Shown here: in pieces, positions 1 through 6,591 of the stretch
Layout: each line of letters begins with the position of its first letter
Position numbering within the stretch: the stretch's first letter is position 1
Origin: a bacterium
GTDB taxonomy: Bacteria; Sumerlaeota; Sumerlaeia; MVZB01
Assembly (NCBI GenBank): GCA_023480605.1
Contig: JAMCWS010000014.1
Coordinates: 836 to 9,108 of the forward strand
Direction: 5' to 3'
DNA: 8,273 nt
Position numbers and translations under genes: made by a program
The notes under the pieces: model-generated
Databases searched by the model: none
Told to the model about the DNA's origin: nothing
Seen by the model: only the letters and a program-made list of their open reading frames with translations

Positions 1-5
1 GATCT

Positions 6-45
6 AACCCCTGGCGCCGACCGGATTGTGGCGCCAGGGGTTTTT
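6..45 (+). terminator. Intrinsic terminator of an upstream gene
   Basis: A perfect 11-bp GC-rich inverted repeat (CCCCTGGCGCC at 8-18 and GGCGCCAGGGG at 30-40) closes an 11-nt loop and is followed by five Ts (41-45). AA at 6-7 can pair with the first two Ts to lengthen the stem. The T-run lies on the plus-strand side, so it ends transcription coming from a gene left of the window. It also isolates korA from that gene. Confidence 0.9.
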
Positions 46-65
46 CCAGTGGATTTCCGCGGACG

Positions 66-95
66 TTGACGGTTAAGTTGAATTTTGGGCTCTAT
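66..95 (+). promoter_or_regulatory. korA: Possible sigma-70-type promoter for korAB
   Basis: TTGACG (66-71) matches a -35 box at five of six positions. It is followed after 18 nt by a weak -10 candidate, CTCTAT (90-95). It lies between the upstream terminator and korA, where a promoter must be if korAB is its own operon. The -10 is poor and the organism is unknown, so this is only a candidate. It would give a leader of roughly 200 nt. Confidence 0.25.
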
Positions 96-184
96 CGGTC
101 GAATTATGAATCTCGCGCGCGAGCGTGTAAATCCGTTCAATTAGGCGACCTTGCTGGCTGGCGGGCCGAACCCCCCCAGCCCTT

Positions 185-199
185 TTGCATGTACTGCAA
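185..199. repeat. Small dyad in the korA leader (possible operator)
   Basis: TTGCA (185-189) and TGCAA (195-199) are perfect inverted 5-mers around a 5-nt centre, TGTAC. The size and symmetry suit a dimeric regulator site about 110 nt upstream of korA, just before an AT-rich patch in an otherwise GC-rich leader. A 5-bp arm can easily occur by chance. Confidence 0.25.
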
Positions 200-307
200 C
201 ATTATCATAAATCACGGCGCGTGGTCTGGCGGACCGCGGGGAGGCCTGCCCCGGACGGTTCGCCGGAGCCGCCGGCTCCATGGCACGCGCAGGGAAGGAC
301 AAGTCTC

Positions 308-1312
308 GTGTCAACAAATGTGATGCCGTTCACCGAGGCGGGCGCCGCCGTGCGTGTCAACGACGTCGTCATCGAGGTGGCCACGGTCAACGGTTCTGGC
401 AGTCAATCGGCCAATCTCATCCTGGCCCGGGCCCTCTTTCAGATGGGCATCCCCGTGGGGGCGAAAAACACCTTCCCCTCCAACATCGCCGGCATGGCGA
501 CCTGGTTCACCATCCGCGCCAACAAGGACGGCTGGACCGCCCGGCGCGCCGACCCCGACATCATGGTCTGCATGAATTCCGAGTCGATCAAGTCCGACGT
601 CGAAGGTCTCAAGCCGGGCGCCATCGTGATTGTGCGCGACGACCTGGCGGGCCAGATCGAGCGCGATGACCTTACCCTCATCTCCGTGCCCTTCGGCAAA
701 TTGATCGTGCCGGTCTGCGAAGTCGCCCGCCTGCGCAAGATGGTCGTCAACATCATGTATGTCGGCGTCCTCGGCTATCTGCTCGGAATCGAATACGACG
801 AGATCGTGACAGCCCTGAACAAGCAGTTCGGCGGCAAGGCCAAGGCGGTCGCCGTCAATCAGAACGCCCTCAAGGCCGCCTGGGACTGGTCGAGCGAAAA
901 CCTGACGCCGTTGGCCGGTTTCAGGGTCGAACGCATGGACGGCACCCGCGGCAAGATCATGGTCGACGCCAACACCGCCTGCGCCATGGGCGCCGTCTGG
1001 GGCGGCGTGACCGTGCTGCCCTGGTACCCGATCACCCCCAGCAGTTCCATTCCCGAAACGGCCATGGATATTCTCGACGAGGTGCGCCGCGATCCCGTCA
1101 CCGGCAAAGCCACCTACGCCGTCGTCCAATGCGAGGACGAACTCGCTTCGATCGGCGTGGGGCTGGGCGCCGGGTGGGCCGGGGCGCGCGCCCTGACGGC
1201 CACCTCCGGGCCGGGCATGTCCCTCATGGCCGAACAGGCCGGTCTGGCTTATTTTGCCGAAATCCCGTTCGTCATCGTCGACGTCCAGCGCATGGGCCCC
1301 TCGACCGGCTAG
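308..1312 (+). CDS. korA: 2-oxoacid:ferredoxin oxidoreductase alpha subunit, N-terminal part (broken by stop)
   Basis: This is the first 334 residues of a KorA-type subunit, which with KorB oxidatively decarboxylates a 2-oxoacid (2-oxoglutarate or similar) to the acyl-CoA and reduces ferredoxin in the cytoplasm. Residues about 18-200 form the fused gamma domain, with its glycine-rich NGSGSQSAN motif (28-36) and KNTFPSNI (53-60). The alpha pyrimidine-binding domain then starts, with YPITPSS (240-246), the CEDE acidic motif (conserved Glu276) and TSGPG (299-303). The frame ends at TAG (1310-1312) directly after GPSTG, in the middle of the loop that reads STG-LPT-RT in the family. The missing part lies downstream in another frame. 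I chose GTG 308 because AAGGA (295-299) lies 8 nt upstream; ATG 323 is an alternative. The longer open frame back to 185 gives proline/arginine-rich sequence with no family resemblance. Substrate specificity cannot be read from the sequence. Confidence 0.88.
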   Translation: MSTNVMPFTEAGAAVRVNDVVIEVATVNGSGSQSANLILARALFQMGIPVGAKNTFPSNIAGMATWFTIRANKDGWTARRADPDIMVCMNSESIKSDVEGLKPGAIVIVRDDLAGQIERDDLTLISVPFGKLIVPVCEVARLRKMVVNIMYVGVLGYLLGIEYDEIVTALNKQFGGKAKAVAVNQNALKAAWDWSSENLTPLAGFRVERMDGTRGKIMVDANTACAMGAVWGGVTVLPWYPITPSSSIPETAMDILDEVRRDPVTGKATYAVVQCEDELASIGVGLGAGWAGARALTATSGPGMSLMAEQAGLAYFAEIPFVIVDVQRMGPSTG

Positions 1313-2232
1313 TGCCCACCCGCACCTGCCAGAACGACATCGCCAAGGCCTATTACCTTTCGCACGGCGACTGCAAGCACCTCATGCTCATCCCCGGCAA
1401 CCTCAAGGAGTGCTTCGACTTCACCTGCGAGAGTCTGAACGTCGCCGAACGCTTCCAGACGCTCGTTTTCGTCATGACCGACCTGGACTTGGGACTGAAT
1501 ACCTGGATGGGCGACGAATTCACCTATCCCGACAAGCCTATCGACCGGGGCAAGGTTCTTTCGGCCGAGGAACTCGAAAAGCTGGGCCGATTCGAACGCT
1601 ACGGCGACCCCGACGGCGATGGGATTCCCTGGCGGACCCTGCCGGGAACCCCCAGCCCCCTGGCGGCCTATTTCACCCGCGGGACGGGTCACACCACGCG
1701 GGCCACTTATTCCGAGAAGCCCGAGGAATGGAAGGCCAACATGGATCGCCTGGCGCGCAAGTTCGAAACGGCGCGCGAGGCGTTGCCCGCGCCCGTGATC
1801 GAGGAAGCGCCCGGAGCCGAAATCGGCGTCATCGCCTACGGCACTTCCGACCTGGCCTCGCGCGAGGCCGTCCATCGGCTGGCCGCGGAGCACGGCCTCA
1901 AGGCCTCCTACATGCGCATCCGCGCCTTGCCGGCCAGCCAGACCGTCTACGATTTCATCGCCCGCCATCCGCGGGTCTATCTGGTCGAGCAAAACCGCGA
2001 CGCTCAGATGGCAACCATCCTGCAGACCGATGCGCCGATCGCCGACGGCCCCATGCGTCCGGGCGCCGGCCCTGTCCCGCACACGCCGGCCCCCGTGCCC
2101 CGGCCCATCAGCATGGATGCCTGCCGGAAGATCCGCAGCGTGCGCAATTACAACGGGCTGGCCTTGGACGCGGGCACCGTGCTCGATCAGATCCTGGCAT
2201 TCGAAACTCACGAAGGGAGAAGCAATCCATGA
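1312..2232 (+). pseudogene. korA: 2-oxoacid:ferredoxin oxidoreductase alpha subunit, C-terminal part (frame-shifted remainder of korA)
   Basis: This frame continues korA exactly where the upstream frame stops. It opens with VPTRTCQNDIAKAYYL and runs through the rest of the alpha pyrimidine domain (LSHGDCKH, then TDLDLGLNTW). It ends with the C-terminal domain II: VIAYGTSD, then YLVEQNRD about 80 residues before the end. Omitting AG at 1311-1312 would join the halves as STG-LPT-RTC and give a protein of about 640 residues, normal for gamma-alpha fused subunits. A GTG at 1312-1314 overlaps the stop as TAGTG and could in principle allow reinitiation, but no Shine-Dalgarno precedes it and the cut falls inside an active-site loop. 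The frame ends at TGA 2230-2232, overlapping the korB ATG. Conservation is strong on both sides of the break, so the lesion is a sequencing error, a very recent mutation or recoding, not an old decayed gene. Confidence 0.85.
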
Positions 2233-3287
2233 CGGCGGTAAGTCAAACCACGGAGACCCGGGGGGCGGGCGTCAAGCTCAACCGCCTGGGACTGGCCCAG
2301 TCCGATTACAAGGGGCTGCCGTCGACGCTCTGCGCCGGCTGCGGCCACGATGCCGTGACCGGCCAGATCATCCGAACCTTTTGGGAAATGGGGGTAGAAC
2401 CCTGGCGCGTCGCCAAGATGAGCGGCATCGGCTGCTCGAGCAAGTCCACGGCCTATTTCCTCAATCAGGCCCATGCCTTCAACGGCGTGCACGGCCGGAT
2501 GGCGACTCTGGCCACCGGTTCGCACCTGGCCAATCGCTCGCTCATCCACATCGGCCTGAGCGGCGACGGCGACACGGCCTCGATCGGCCTGGGCAACTTT
2601 CTCCACATGCTCCGCCGCAACGTGCCGATGGTCTACATCGTCGAAAACAACGGCGTCTACGGCCTGACCAAGGGGCAATTCTCGGCCACCGCCGACAAGG
2701 GGTCCAAGCTCAAGTCAGGCCGGGTCAACACCATGGAACCGATCGACTGCTGCGCGCTGGCCATCGAAATGGGCTGCCAGTTCGTCGCCCGGTCCTTTTC
2801 GGGCGACTTCGCCCAGCTCAATCCGCTGATCAAGGCCGCCCTGAGTCACAACGGCACGGCCCTGCTCGACGTCGTTTCGCCGTGCATGACCTTCAACAAT
2901 CACGAAGGCTCGACCAAGAGCCTGGCCTACGCCAAGGCGCACGAGGATCCTCTGCACGAGATCGGCTTCATTCCCGAGTCCGAACAGACGGTGATCACGT
3001 ACGAACCCGGCGAGGTCAAGACCATCGAGTTGACCGACGGCTCGCGCGTCTCGCTCAAGAAGCTTGGCCGCGACTACGACCCCACCGACAAGGCCGCCGC
3101 GCTGTCTCTGCTCGACGAGGCCCGTCGCAATCAACTCTTCTTGACCGGCATGATCTACCACAACACCGAGTATCCGACGATCGACGAAGATCTCGAATTG
3201 ATCGATCAGCCGCTGGCCACGTTGCCCGAGTCCGTCACCCGGCCCTCGGCCGAGGTGCTCCGCCGCATCGTCGACGGCTGGAAATAA
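2229..3287 (+). CDS. korB: 2-oxoacid:ferredoxin oxidoreductase beta subunit (KorB)
   Basis: This 352-residue catalytic subunit binds thiamine diphosphate and an Fe-S cluster and passes electrons to ferredoxin. CAGCGH is at 35-40 and GIGCSS at 66-71. HGR followed by ATG (88-97) and the TPP/Mg motif GDGD (112-115), completed by NNGVYGLT (140-147), come next. SPCMTFNN is at 217-224. Cys35, Cys38, Cys69 and Cys219 have the spacing expected for four ligands of one [4Fe-4S] cluster, by analogy with characterised two-subunit 2-oxoglutarate:ferredoxin oxidoreductases. The ATG overlaps the korA stop (ATGA), and GGGAG (2215-2219) lies 9 nt upstream, indicating translational coupling. The length is normal and the frame intact, so the partner of the broken korA appears to be under selection. 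No ferredoxin or KorC/KorD gene is adjacent; the gamma domain is inside KorA, which is normal for this type. Confidence 0.95.
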   Translation: MTAVSQTTETRGAGVKLNRLGLAQSDYKGLPSTLCAGCGHDAVTGQIIRTFWEMGVEPWRVAKMSGIGCSSKSTAYFLNQAHAFNGVHGRMATLATGSHLANRSLIHIGLSGDGDTASIGLGNFLHMLRRNVPMVYIVENNGVYGLTKGQFSATADKGSKLKSGRVNTMEPIDCCALAIEMGCQFVARSFSGDFAQLNPLIKAALSHNGTALLDVVSPCMTFNNHEGSTKSLAYAKAHEDPLHEIGFIPESEQTVITYEPGEVKTIELTDGSRVSLKKLGRDYDPTDKAAALSLLDEARRNQLFLTGMIYHNTEYPTIDEDLELIDQPLATLPESVTRPSAEVLRRIVDGWK

Positions 3288-3314
3288 GCGCGCCCAACGC
3301 GCAACCACAAGCCG

Positions 3315-3374
3315 CGGCCGTTTCGGCGGCCGGCTCTCCCGACGGGGACCGGCGCCGAGACGGCCGTTTTTTTT
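3315..3374 (+). terminator. Intrinsic terminator of the korAB operon
   Basis: A 14-bp stem pairs 3315-3328 with 3353-3366, with one G-U wobble. After a one-base bulge it continues with CCGG against CCGG. Eight Ts follow at once (3367-3374). The hairpin starts 28 nt after the korB stop and separates the operon from the STAS gene. Confidence 0.92.
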
Positions 3375-3437
3375 CGGGGAGCCTCCCCAGAATCTTTACA
3401 TCATCGCGTCACTTTCCGCTCAGGATTTTCCCCCGGT

Positions 3438-3466
3438 TTGACGAAATGTTTTATGTTAGATGCTGT
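3438..3466 (+). promoter_or_regulatory. Candidate promoter for the STAS gene
   Basis: TTGACG (3438-3443) is a good -35 match inside a locally AT-rich patch. The hexamer 17 nt further on (TGCTGT, 3461-3466) is a poor -10, and TTAGAT (3456-3461) is closer in sequence but too near. The gene follows a strong terminator, so it needs a promoter somewhere between 3375 and 3575. Beyond this patch I see nothing definite in that stretch. Confidence 0.25.
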
Positions 3467-3575
3467 CGAAGTGCGCGTGTTCCGCTCTGCCCGGCGGGGA
3501 TTGCCCGGCCCGCGGCGTCCGTCGAGGGTTCGCCCCCCCGGTTTCGGAACACCCAAACCACTCGGATGACGCGTC

Positions 3576-4070
3576 ATGGAACGATCGCTCAATATCGATA
3601 TCACGGAACAATACCCCATCGCGATCGTTCGCCTTGGCGGATTCCTCGGCCAGCTCGAGGTCTATAAGCTCAAAAAGCAGGTTGACAACCTGATGGACCT
3701 GGGCCGCCGCTACCTGATCTGCGACCTCACGGAGGCGGAATTCATCGACAGCGCCGGCATCGGCTCGATCATCCAGATTCGCAGCCGCTGCAACCAGTCC
3801 GACGGGCAATTATATGTCGTCGGCCCGCGCGATCCCCACCTGGCTTATACCCTGGCGTCCTCCACGATGTCTCATGTCATCAAATTTTTCCCCACCCTCG
3901 ACGCGGCCTTGGCCCAGATGCGCCTGAACCTTGGCCTGACGGGCGCTTCCTCCGGCGCGGACGGCGGCGGCAATATGACTAAGCTCATCGAGCGCATTGA
4001 CAAAGTGCTCGAGCGCCTCGAACGCATCGAGTCGCTCCTCGCCAGCGAAAAGCCTGCCGTCCGTAATTAA
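3576..4070 (+). CDS. STAS-domain protein, anti-sigma-factor-antagonist-like
   Basis: The 164-residue cytoplasmic protein has an N-terminal STAS fold at about 4-115. Its core is CDLTEAEFIDSAGIGSI, where the DSAGIG motif (58-63) places Ser59 at the position phosphorylated in SpoIIAA/RsbV-type antagonists. A Gly/Ser/Ala linker (about 122-132) leads to a C-terminal amphipathic helix, MTKLIERIDKVLERLERIES (133-152), with heptad-spaced Leu/Ile that looks like a short coiled coil. Canonical antagonists are about 110 residues and lack this tail. By family analogy the protein would switch between partner kinases and phosphatases in a partner-switching cascade, but neither gene is adjacent. ATG 3576 is the first start after an in-frame TGA (3567-3569), and no strong Shine-Dalgarno precedes it. 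It appears monocistronic. No clear intrinsic terminator follows. Confidence 0.85.
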   Translation: MERSLNIDITEQYPIAIVRLGGFLGQLEVYKLKKQVDNLMDLGRRYLICDLTEAEFIDSAGIGSIIQIRSRCNQSDGQLYVVGPRDPHLAYTLASSTMSHVIKFFPTLDAALAQMRLNLGLTGASSGADGGGNMTKLIERIDKVLERLERIESLLASEKPAVRN

Positions 4071-4164
4071 TTGCCGTTCGTAATCATTCTCCAGAAACAA
4101 ATTCGCCAAAAAGCACCCTACATGGCGAAGCGGCAATCCAAATGCCGGATCGTTTGTTTGGAGT

Positions 4165-4180
4165 TCAAGCTTCAGCTTGA
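4165..4180. repeat. Perfect 7-bp inverted repeat
   Basis: TCAAGCT (4165-4171) and AGCTTGA (4174-4180) are perfect reverse complements separated by TC. No T-run follows, so it is not an intrinsic terminator. It may be part of a dispersed palindromic repeat. It lies 95 nt after the STAS gene stop and just before the left short-unit array. Confidence 0.55.
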
Positions 4181-4200
4181 TATCGAAAAGCATCGCTACA

Positions 4201-4238
4201 CAAAGAACCGCGAGGAACACGCGAAGGGCCGCCAAGGA
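4201..4238 (+). repeat. Left short-unit array (10-11-nt period)
   Basis: Four degenerate units follow one another: CAAAGAACCG (4201), CGAGGAACACG (4211), CGAAGGGCCG (4222) and CCAAGGAGAA (4232). Each is a purine-rich core, roughly C-R-A-R-G-R, followed by a C/G-containing tail, with spacings of 10, 11 and 10 nt. Oppositely oriented units occur about 115 nt downstream, at 4353-4382. Confidence 0.6.
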
Positions 4239-4352
4239 GAAAACCGGCAATGCTTAATCCACTGGAGTTCCATGCAAAATCTTTGCGCCGGAGCAGGAAA
4301 CGAAAGGTTAGTAGTACAATGGGCCGCGGAGAAGGTGACCGACACCATATTA

Positions 4353-4382
4353 TTTCGTGTGTTTTCGTGTGCTTTCGTGGCG
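4353..4382 (-). repeat. Right short-unit array (exact 10-nt period, inverted sense)
   Basis: TTTCGTGTGT (4353), TTTCGTGTGC (4363) and TTTCGTGGCG (4373) repeat with an exact 10-nt period. Read on the minus strand the unit is a CACGAAA core, so its purine-rich strand is opposite to that of the left array at 4201-4238. It lies about 115 nt before the start of the membrane-protein gene. Confidence 0.65.
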
Positions 4383-4497
4383 AATACCGCTTTTTTGGAG
4401 ATAATGGATAGTAAACTCCGATCCTTGGCGGGGGTGGCGGATGATCTCCCCGCCGGGAGGGAGAACGCGATTGCGCGTATTACGGAGCGCGACGCCG

Positions 4498-6591
4498 ATG
4501 ACGGAATTCCTTAACTCCATCGTCAATCCCCTGGCCAACCTGGGATCATTTGTCTATGCGTTGGGCTTCGTGGTTGTTTTTATCGAAAGCCTGTTCATCG
4601 TCGGCCACTTCATCCCCGGCACGATGTTTCTGGCGCTGCTGGGTTTCATGTGTTACCTGGGGATTTTCAACCTAGCCACGATGGTCCTGGTAATCTACCT
4701 GGGGCACTTCTCCGCCGAGTTGGTCAACTACGTGCTGGGGCGCACCAGGGGAGCGGCCCTTTTCCAGGCCAGCGGGCGCGTGTTTAATCCGGAGTTGCTG
4801 CGCAAGGTCGAGGCGCGGTTTCACGCCAATCCGCTCAAGATCCTATTCCTCGGTCAATTCATCGGCGTCCTGCGGCCGACGGTGGCCTTCGTGGCCGGCA
4901 TGACCCGCTACTCGCTGCCCCGCTTCGTCATTCCCCTGGCCGTCGCCGATTTCCTCTGGACCCTCATCCACCTGGGAATCGGCTACCTGCTGGGCGCCAG
5001 TTGGAACCAGGCGGTGCACTACGTCGAGGGTATCTCGGTGGTGGTCGTGCTGCTGATCTTCGTCGTCTGGTTCAGCGGCTGGTTGATCCGCGTCGCCGCC
5101 GCCCACTCGGGGGAATTACGGGTAATCGTCGAATGGCTGGACGGGCGCGTGCGCCGGACGGCGACGTACGGCCGCTTAGAGAAACGCCATCCGGCCGTCT
5201 TTCGTTTTCTGGAGGCCCGCCTGAGCCTCGACGCCCCCTGGGGCATTTTCGCCACGGCCGGCTGGGTGATCGTCCTCGTCCTGTCGATCCACTTCCTGGT
5301 GATCCTGCACAACATCAATGACGATCCCATCTGGCGATATGTAGATTACTCGGTTATCAACCTGATGGTCCAGTTGCGTAATCCGGCGGTCAACCGGCTG
5401 CTCTTGTGGGTGACTTACGTGGGCAGCGTGCCGGCCGTGTTGACCACCGCGGCGGTGGCCGTGGTGATTTGCCTCTGGAAGCGCCAAACGCGCAGCGCGC
5501 TGGTGATCGCCGGCTCGGTGGGACTGGCCCTCGTGTCGACGCAATTGGTCAAGGGCCTGGAAATGCGCCTGCGGCCCGACGCCGCGCTGGCCCTGGTCCA
5601 AACGCGAGGTTATTCCTTTCCCAGCGGCCACACGACGGTGATCGTCGCCCTGTTCGGCGGCCTCTATTACTGGTTGTGGTTCCACCCCGGGCGGCGGCAA
5701 CTGCGCGCCACGCTGGCCTTTCTCGTGGTGAGCTTCGTGGTATTAATTGGCTTTTCGCGCATCTACCTGGGAGTGCATTTCCCCAGCGACGTCTGGGCCG
5801 GTTACTCACTGGGGCTGGCCTGCACGGTGCTGCTCGCTACGCTGGCGAGCAACTGGCGGCGGGTGGGCGACCGTCCATCCCGGGCCGATTGGCCGGTGCT
5901 GGCGGTGCTATTGGCCGGCATGGCCGTCTCGACGGCGATCTACGCCCGTCGCCCCCTGTTGCCAGAGGGAAGGTTCATTTCGATCGGCCGCCCAGCGCCG
6001 GTGGCGACGACCGCGGAACTGGCGCGCGAGGCTCCGCGCGTCGCCGTTGGATTGCCGGGGCGACCCGTGGCGCCCGTCAACCTGGTCATCATCGGCCGGC
6101 CCGAACCGTTGGAGCGCCGCCTCCTGGCCGAAGGCTGGCGTGTCGTGGCGCCCGACGCCTTCTTCACATCGCAGATCCAGCGGCCCATCTTTCCCGTTTT
6201 CATCCAATCCGTTCCGGCGCAACTGACGTTGTGGCGGGCGCTGCCGCCCGGCGGGCGCATGATTCTGCGCCTGTGGCGCACCCGCTGGACGCTCGGAGGG
6301 CGCGAAACGTGGGTCGGCAGCGTGCTGGCCGAACGCGAAAAGCGCCTGCCGCTGGGCCTGGTCCACTTCAACGCCGATCCGGACCTGGACGCCGCCACCG
6401 AGGCGTTCGCCTCCGGGCTTGGCAAGGAAGTGACCGCGCGGCCGCTGGGGCGTTTCCGTCCCCGGGGGCTCTACGAATGGCCGCAGCCCTTTTTCACTCA
6501 CGGCGGGGCGCTGCTGCTCGGCCTGGGGGATGGGGGCGGCGCCGGCGACGACGAAGGGCGTGTCACTTCGCGGGATAAAGCTCGCGGATAA
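4498..6591 (+). CDS. DedA / PAP2 phosphatase / LssY_C-like fusion membrane protein
   Basis: This is a 697-residue inner-membrane protein with three parts. Residues 1-200 are a DedA (VTT/SNARE-associated) domain: FIES at 28-31, IPGT at 39-42 and FLGQF...LRP...AG at 117-134, which matches the conserved Arg/Pro/Gly motif of DedA proteins. Residues about 255-460 are a PAP2 (type 2 phosphatidic acid phosphatase) domain with all three signature motifs: KGLEMRLRP (352-360), PSGH (375-378) and SRIYLGVHFPSD (420-431), so the catalytic His378, His427 and Asp431 are present. Residues about 527-660 resemble the LssY C-terminal domain. DedA members are linked to polyprenyl-phosphate and phospholipid translocation, and PAP2 to lipid phosphate hydrolysis, so a role in recycling lipid carriers is plausible. 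I prefer ATG 4498 (GGAG at 4484-4487) over the in-frame ATG 4441, because the extra 19 residues are Arg-rich and unlike a DedA N-terminus. The last 29 nt overlap the convergent gene. Confidence 0.9.
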   Translation: MTEFLNSIVNPLANLGSFVYALGFVVVFIESLFIVGHFIPGTMFLALLGFMCYLGIFNLATMVLVIYLGHFSAELVNYVLGRTRGAALFQASGRVFNPELLRKVEARFHANPLKILFLGQFIGVLRPTVAFVAGMTRYSLPRFVIPLAVADFLWTLIHLGIGYLLGASWNQAVHYVEGISVVVVLLIFVVWFSGWLIRVAAAHSGELRVIVEWLDGRVRRTATYGRLEKRHPAVFRFLEARLSLDAPWGIFATAGWVIVLVLSIHFLVILHNINDDPIWRYVDYSVINLMVQLRNPAVNRLLLWVTYVGSVPAVLTTAAVAVVICLWKRQTRSALVIAGSVGLALVSTQLVKGLEMRLRPDAALALVQTRGYSFPSGHTTVIVALFGGLYYWLWFHPGRRQLRATLAFLVVSFVVLIGFSRIYLGVHFPSDVWAGYSLGLACTVLLATLASNWRRVGDRPSRADWPVLAVLLAGMAVSTAIYARRPLLPEGRFISIGRPAPVATTAELAREAPRVAVGLPGRPVAPVNLVIIGRPEPLERRLLAEGWRVVAPDAFFTSQIQRPIFPVFIQSVPAQLTLWRALPPGGRMILRLWRTRWTLGGRETWVGSVLAEREKRLPLGLVHFNADPDLDAATEAFASGLGKEVTARPLGRFRPRGLYEWPQPFFTHGGALLLGLGDGGGAGDDEGRVTSRDKARG

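Larger units (their letters stand above)
4071..4497. other. Gene-free, repeat-bearing spacer of about 430 nt
   Basis: This stretch is more AT-rich than its flanks, and I find no credible gene in it. An open frame crossing it (4071-4514) starts at a random ATG-poor position, gives low-complexity sequence and overlaps the next gene. The spacer holds a perfect palindrome (4165-4180), a left array of 10-11-nt A/G-rich units (4201-4238) and a right array of 10-nt T-rich units in the opposite sense (4353-4382). A GATAAT at 4400-4405 could be a -10 box for the membrane protein, but no -35 box lies at proper spacing. Confidence 0.6.

Noticed and set aside
171..177. Run of seven Cs in the korA leader
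   Set aside because: Homopolymer in non-coding DNA, with no frame to switch; not interpreted as a phase-variation tract.
185..307. Upstream extension of korA to ATG 185
   Set aside because: The extra 41 residues are Pro/Arg-rich with no family resemblance, while GTG 308 has AAGGA at ideal spacing.
311..1129. Minus-strand open frame of 272 codons antisense to korA
   Set aside because: Gly/Asp/His-rich translation typical of the complement of a GC-rich gene; the plus strand encodes a recognisable enzyme.
1310..1312. TAG read as pyrrolysine or simple stop readthrough in korA
   Set aside because: The codons after TAG in the same frame do not encode the conserved KorA sequence; the continuation is in a different frame, so readthrough would not restore the protein.
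1254..2228. Extension of korB upstream of ATG 2229
   Set aside because: The upstream part is the third-frame shadow of korA, Arg/His/Pro-rich; ATG 2229 has a good ribosome binding site and the ATGA overlap.
4201..4382. CRISPR array
   Set aside because: Units are 9-11 nt, degenerate and directly abutting, without spacers of constant length or a repeat of 24-40 nt; no cas genes are near.
4400..4405. GATAAT as the -10 box of the membrane-protein gene
   Set aside because: It matches TATAAT at five of six positions, but no acceptable -35 hexamer lies 15-19 nt upstream, so I did not list it as a promoter.
4071..4514. 147-codon open frame in the spacer after the STAS gene
   Set aside because: It covers palindromes and repeat arrays, overlaps the start of the DedA domain gene, and shows no domain or ribosome binding site.
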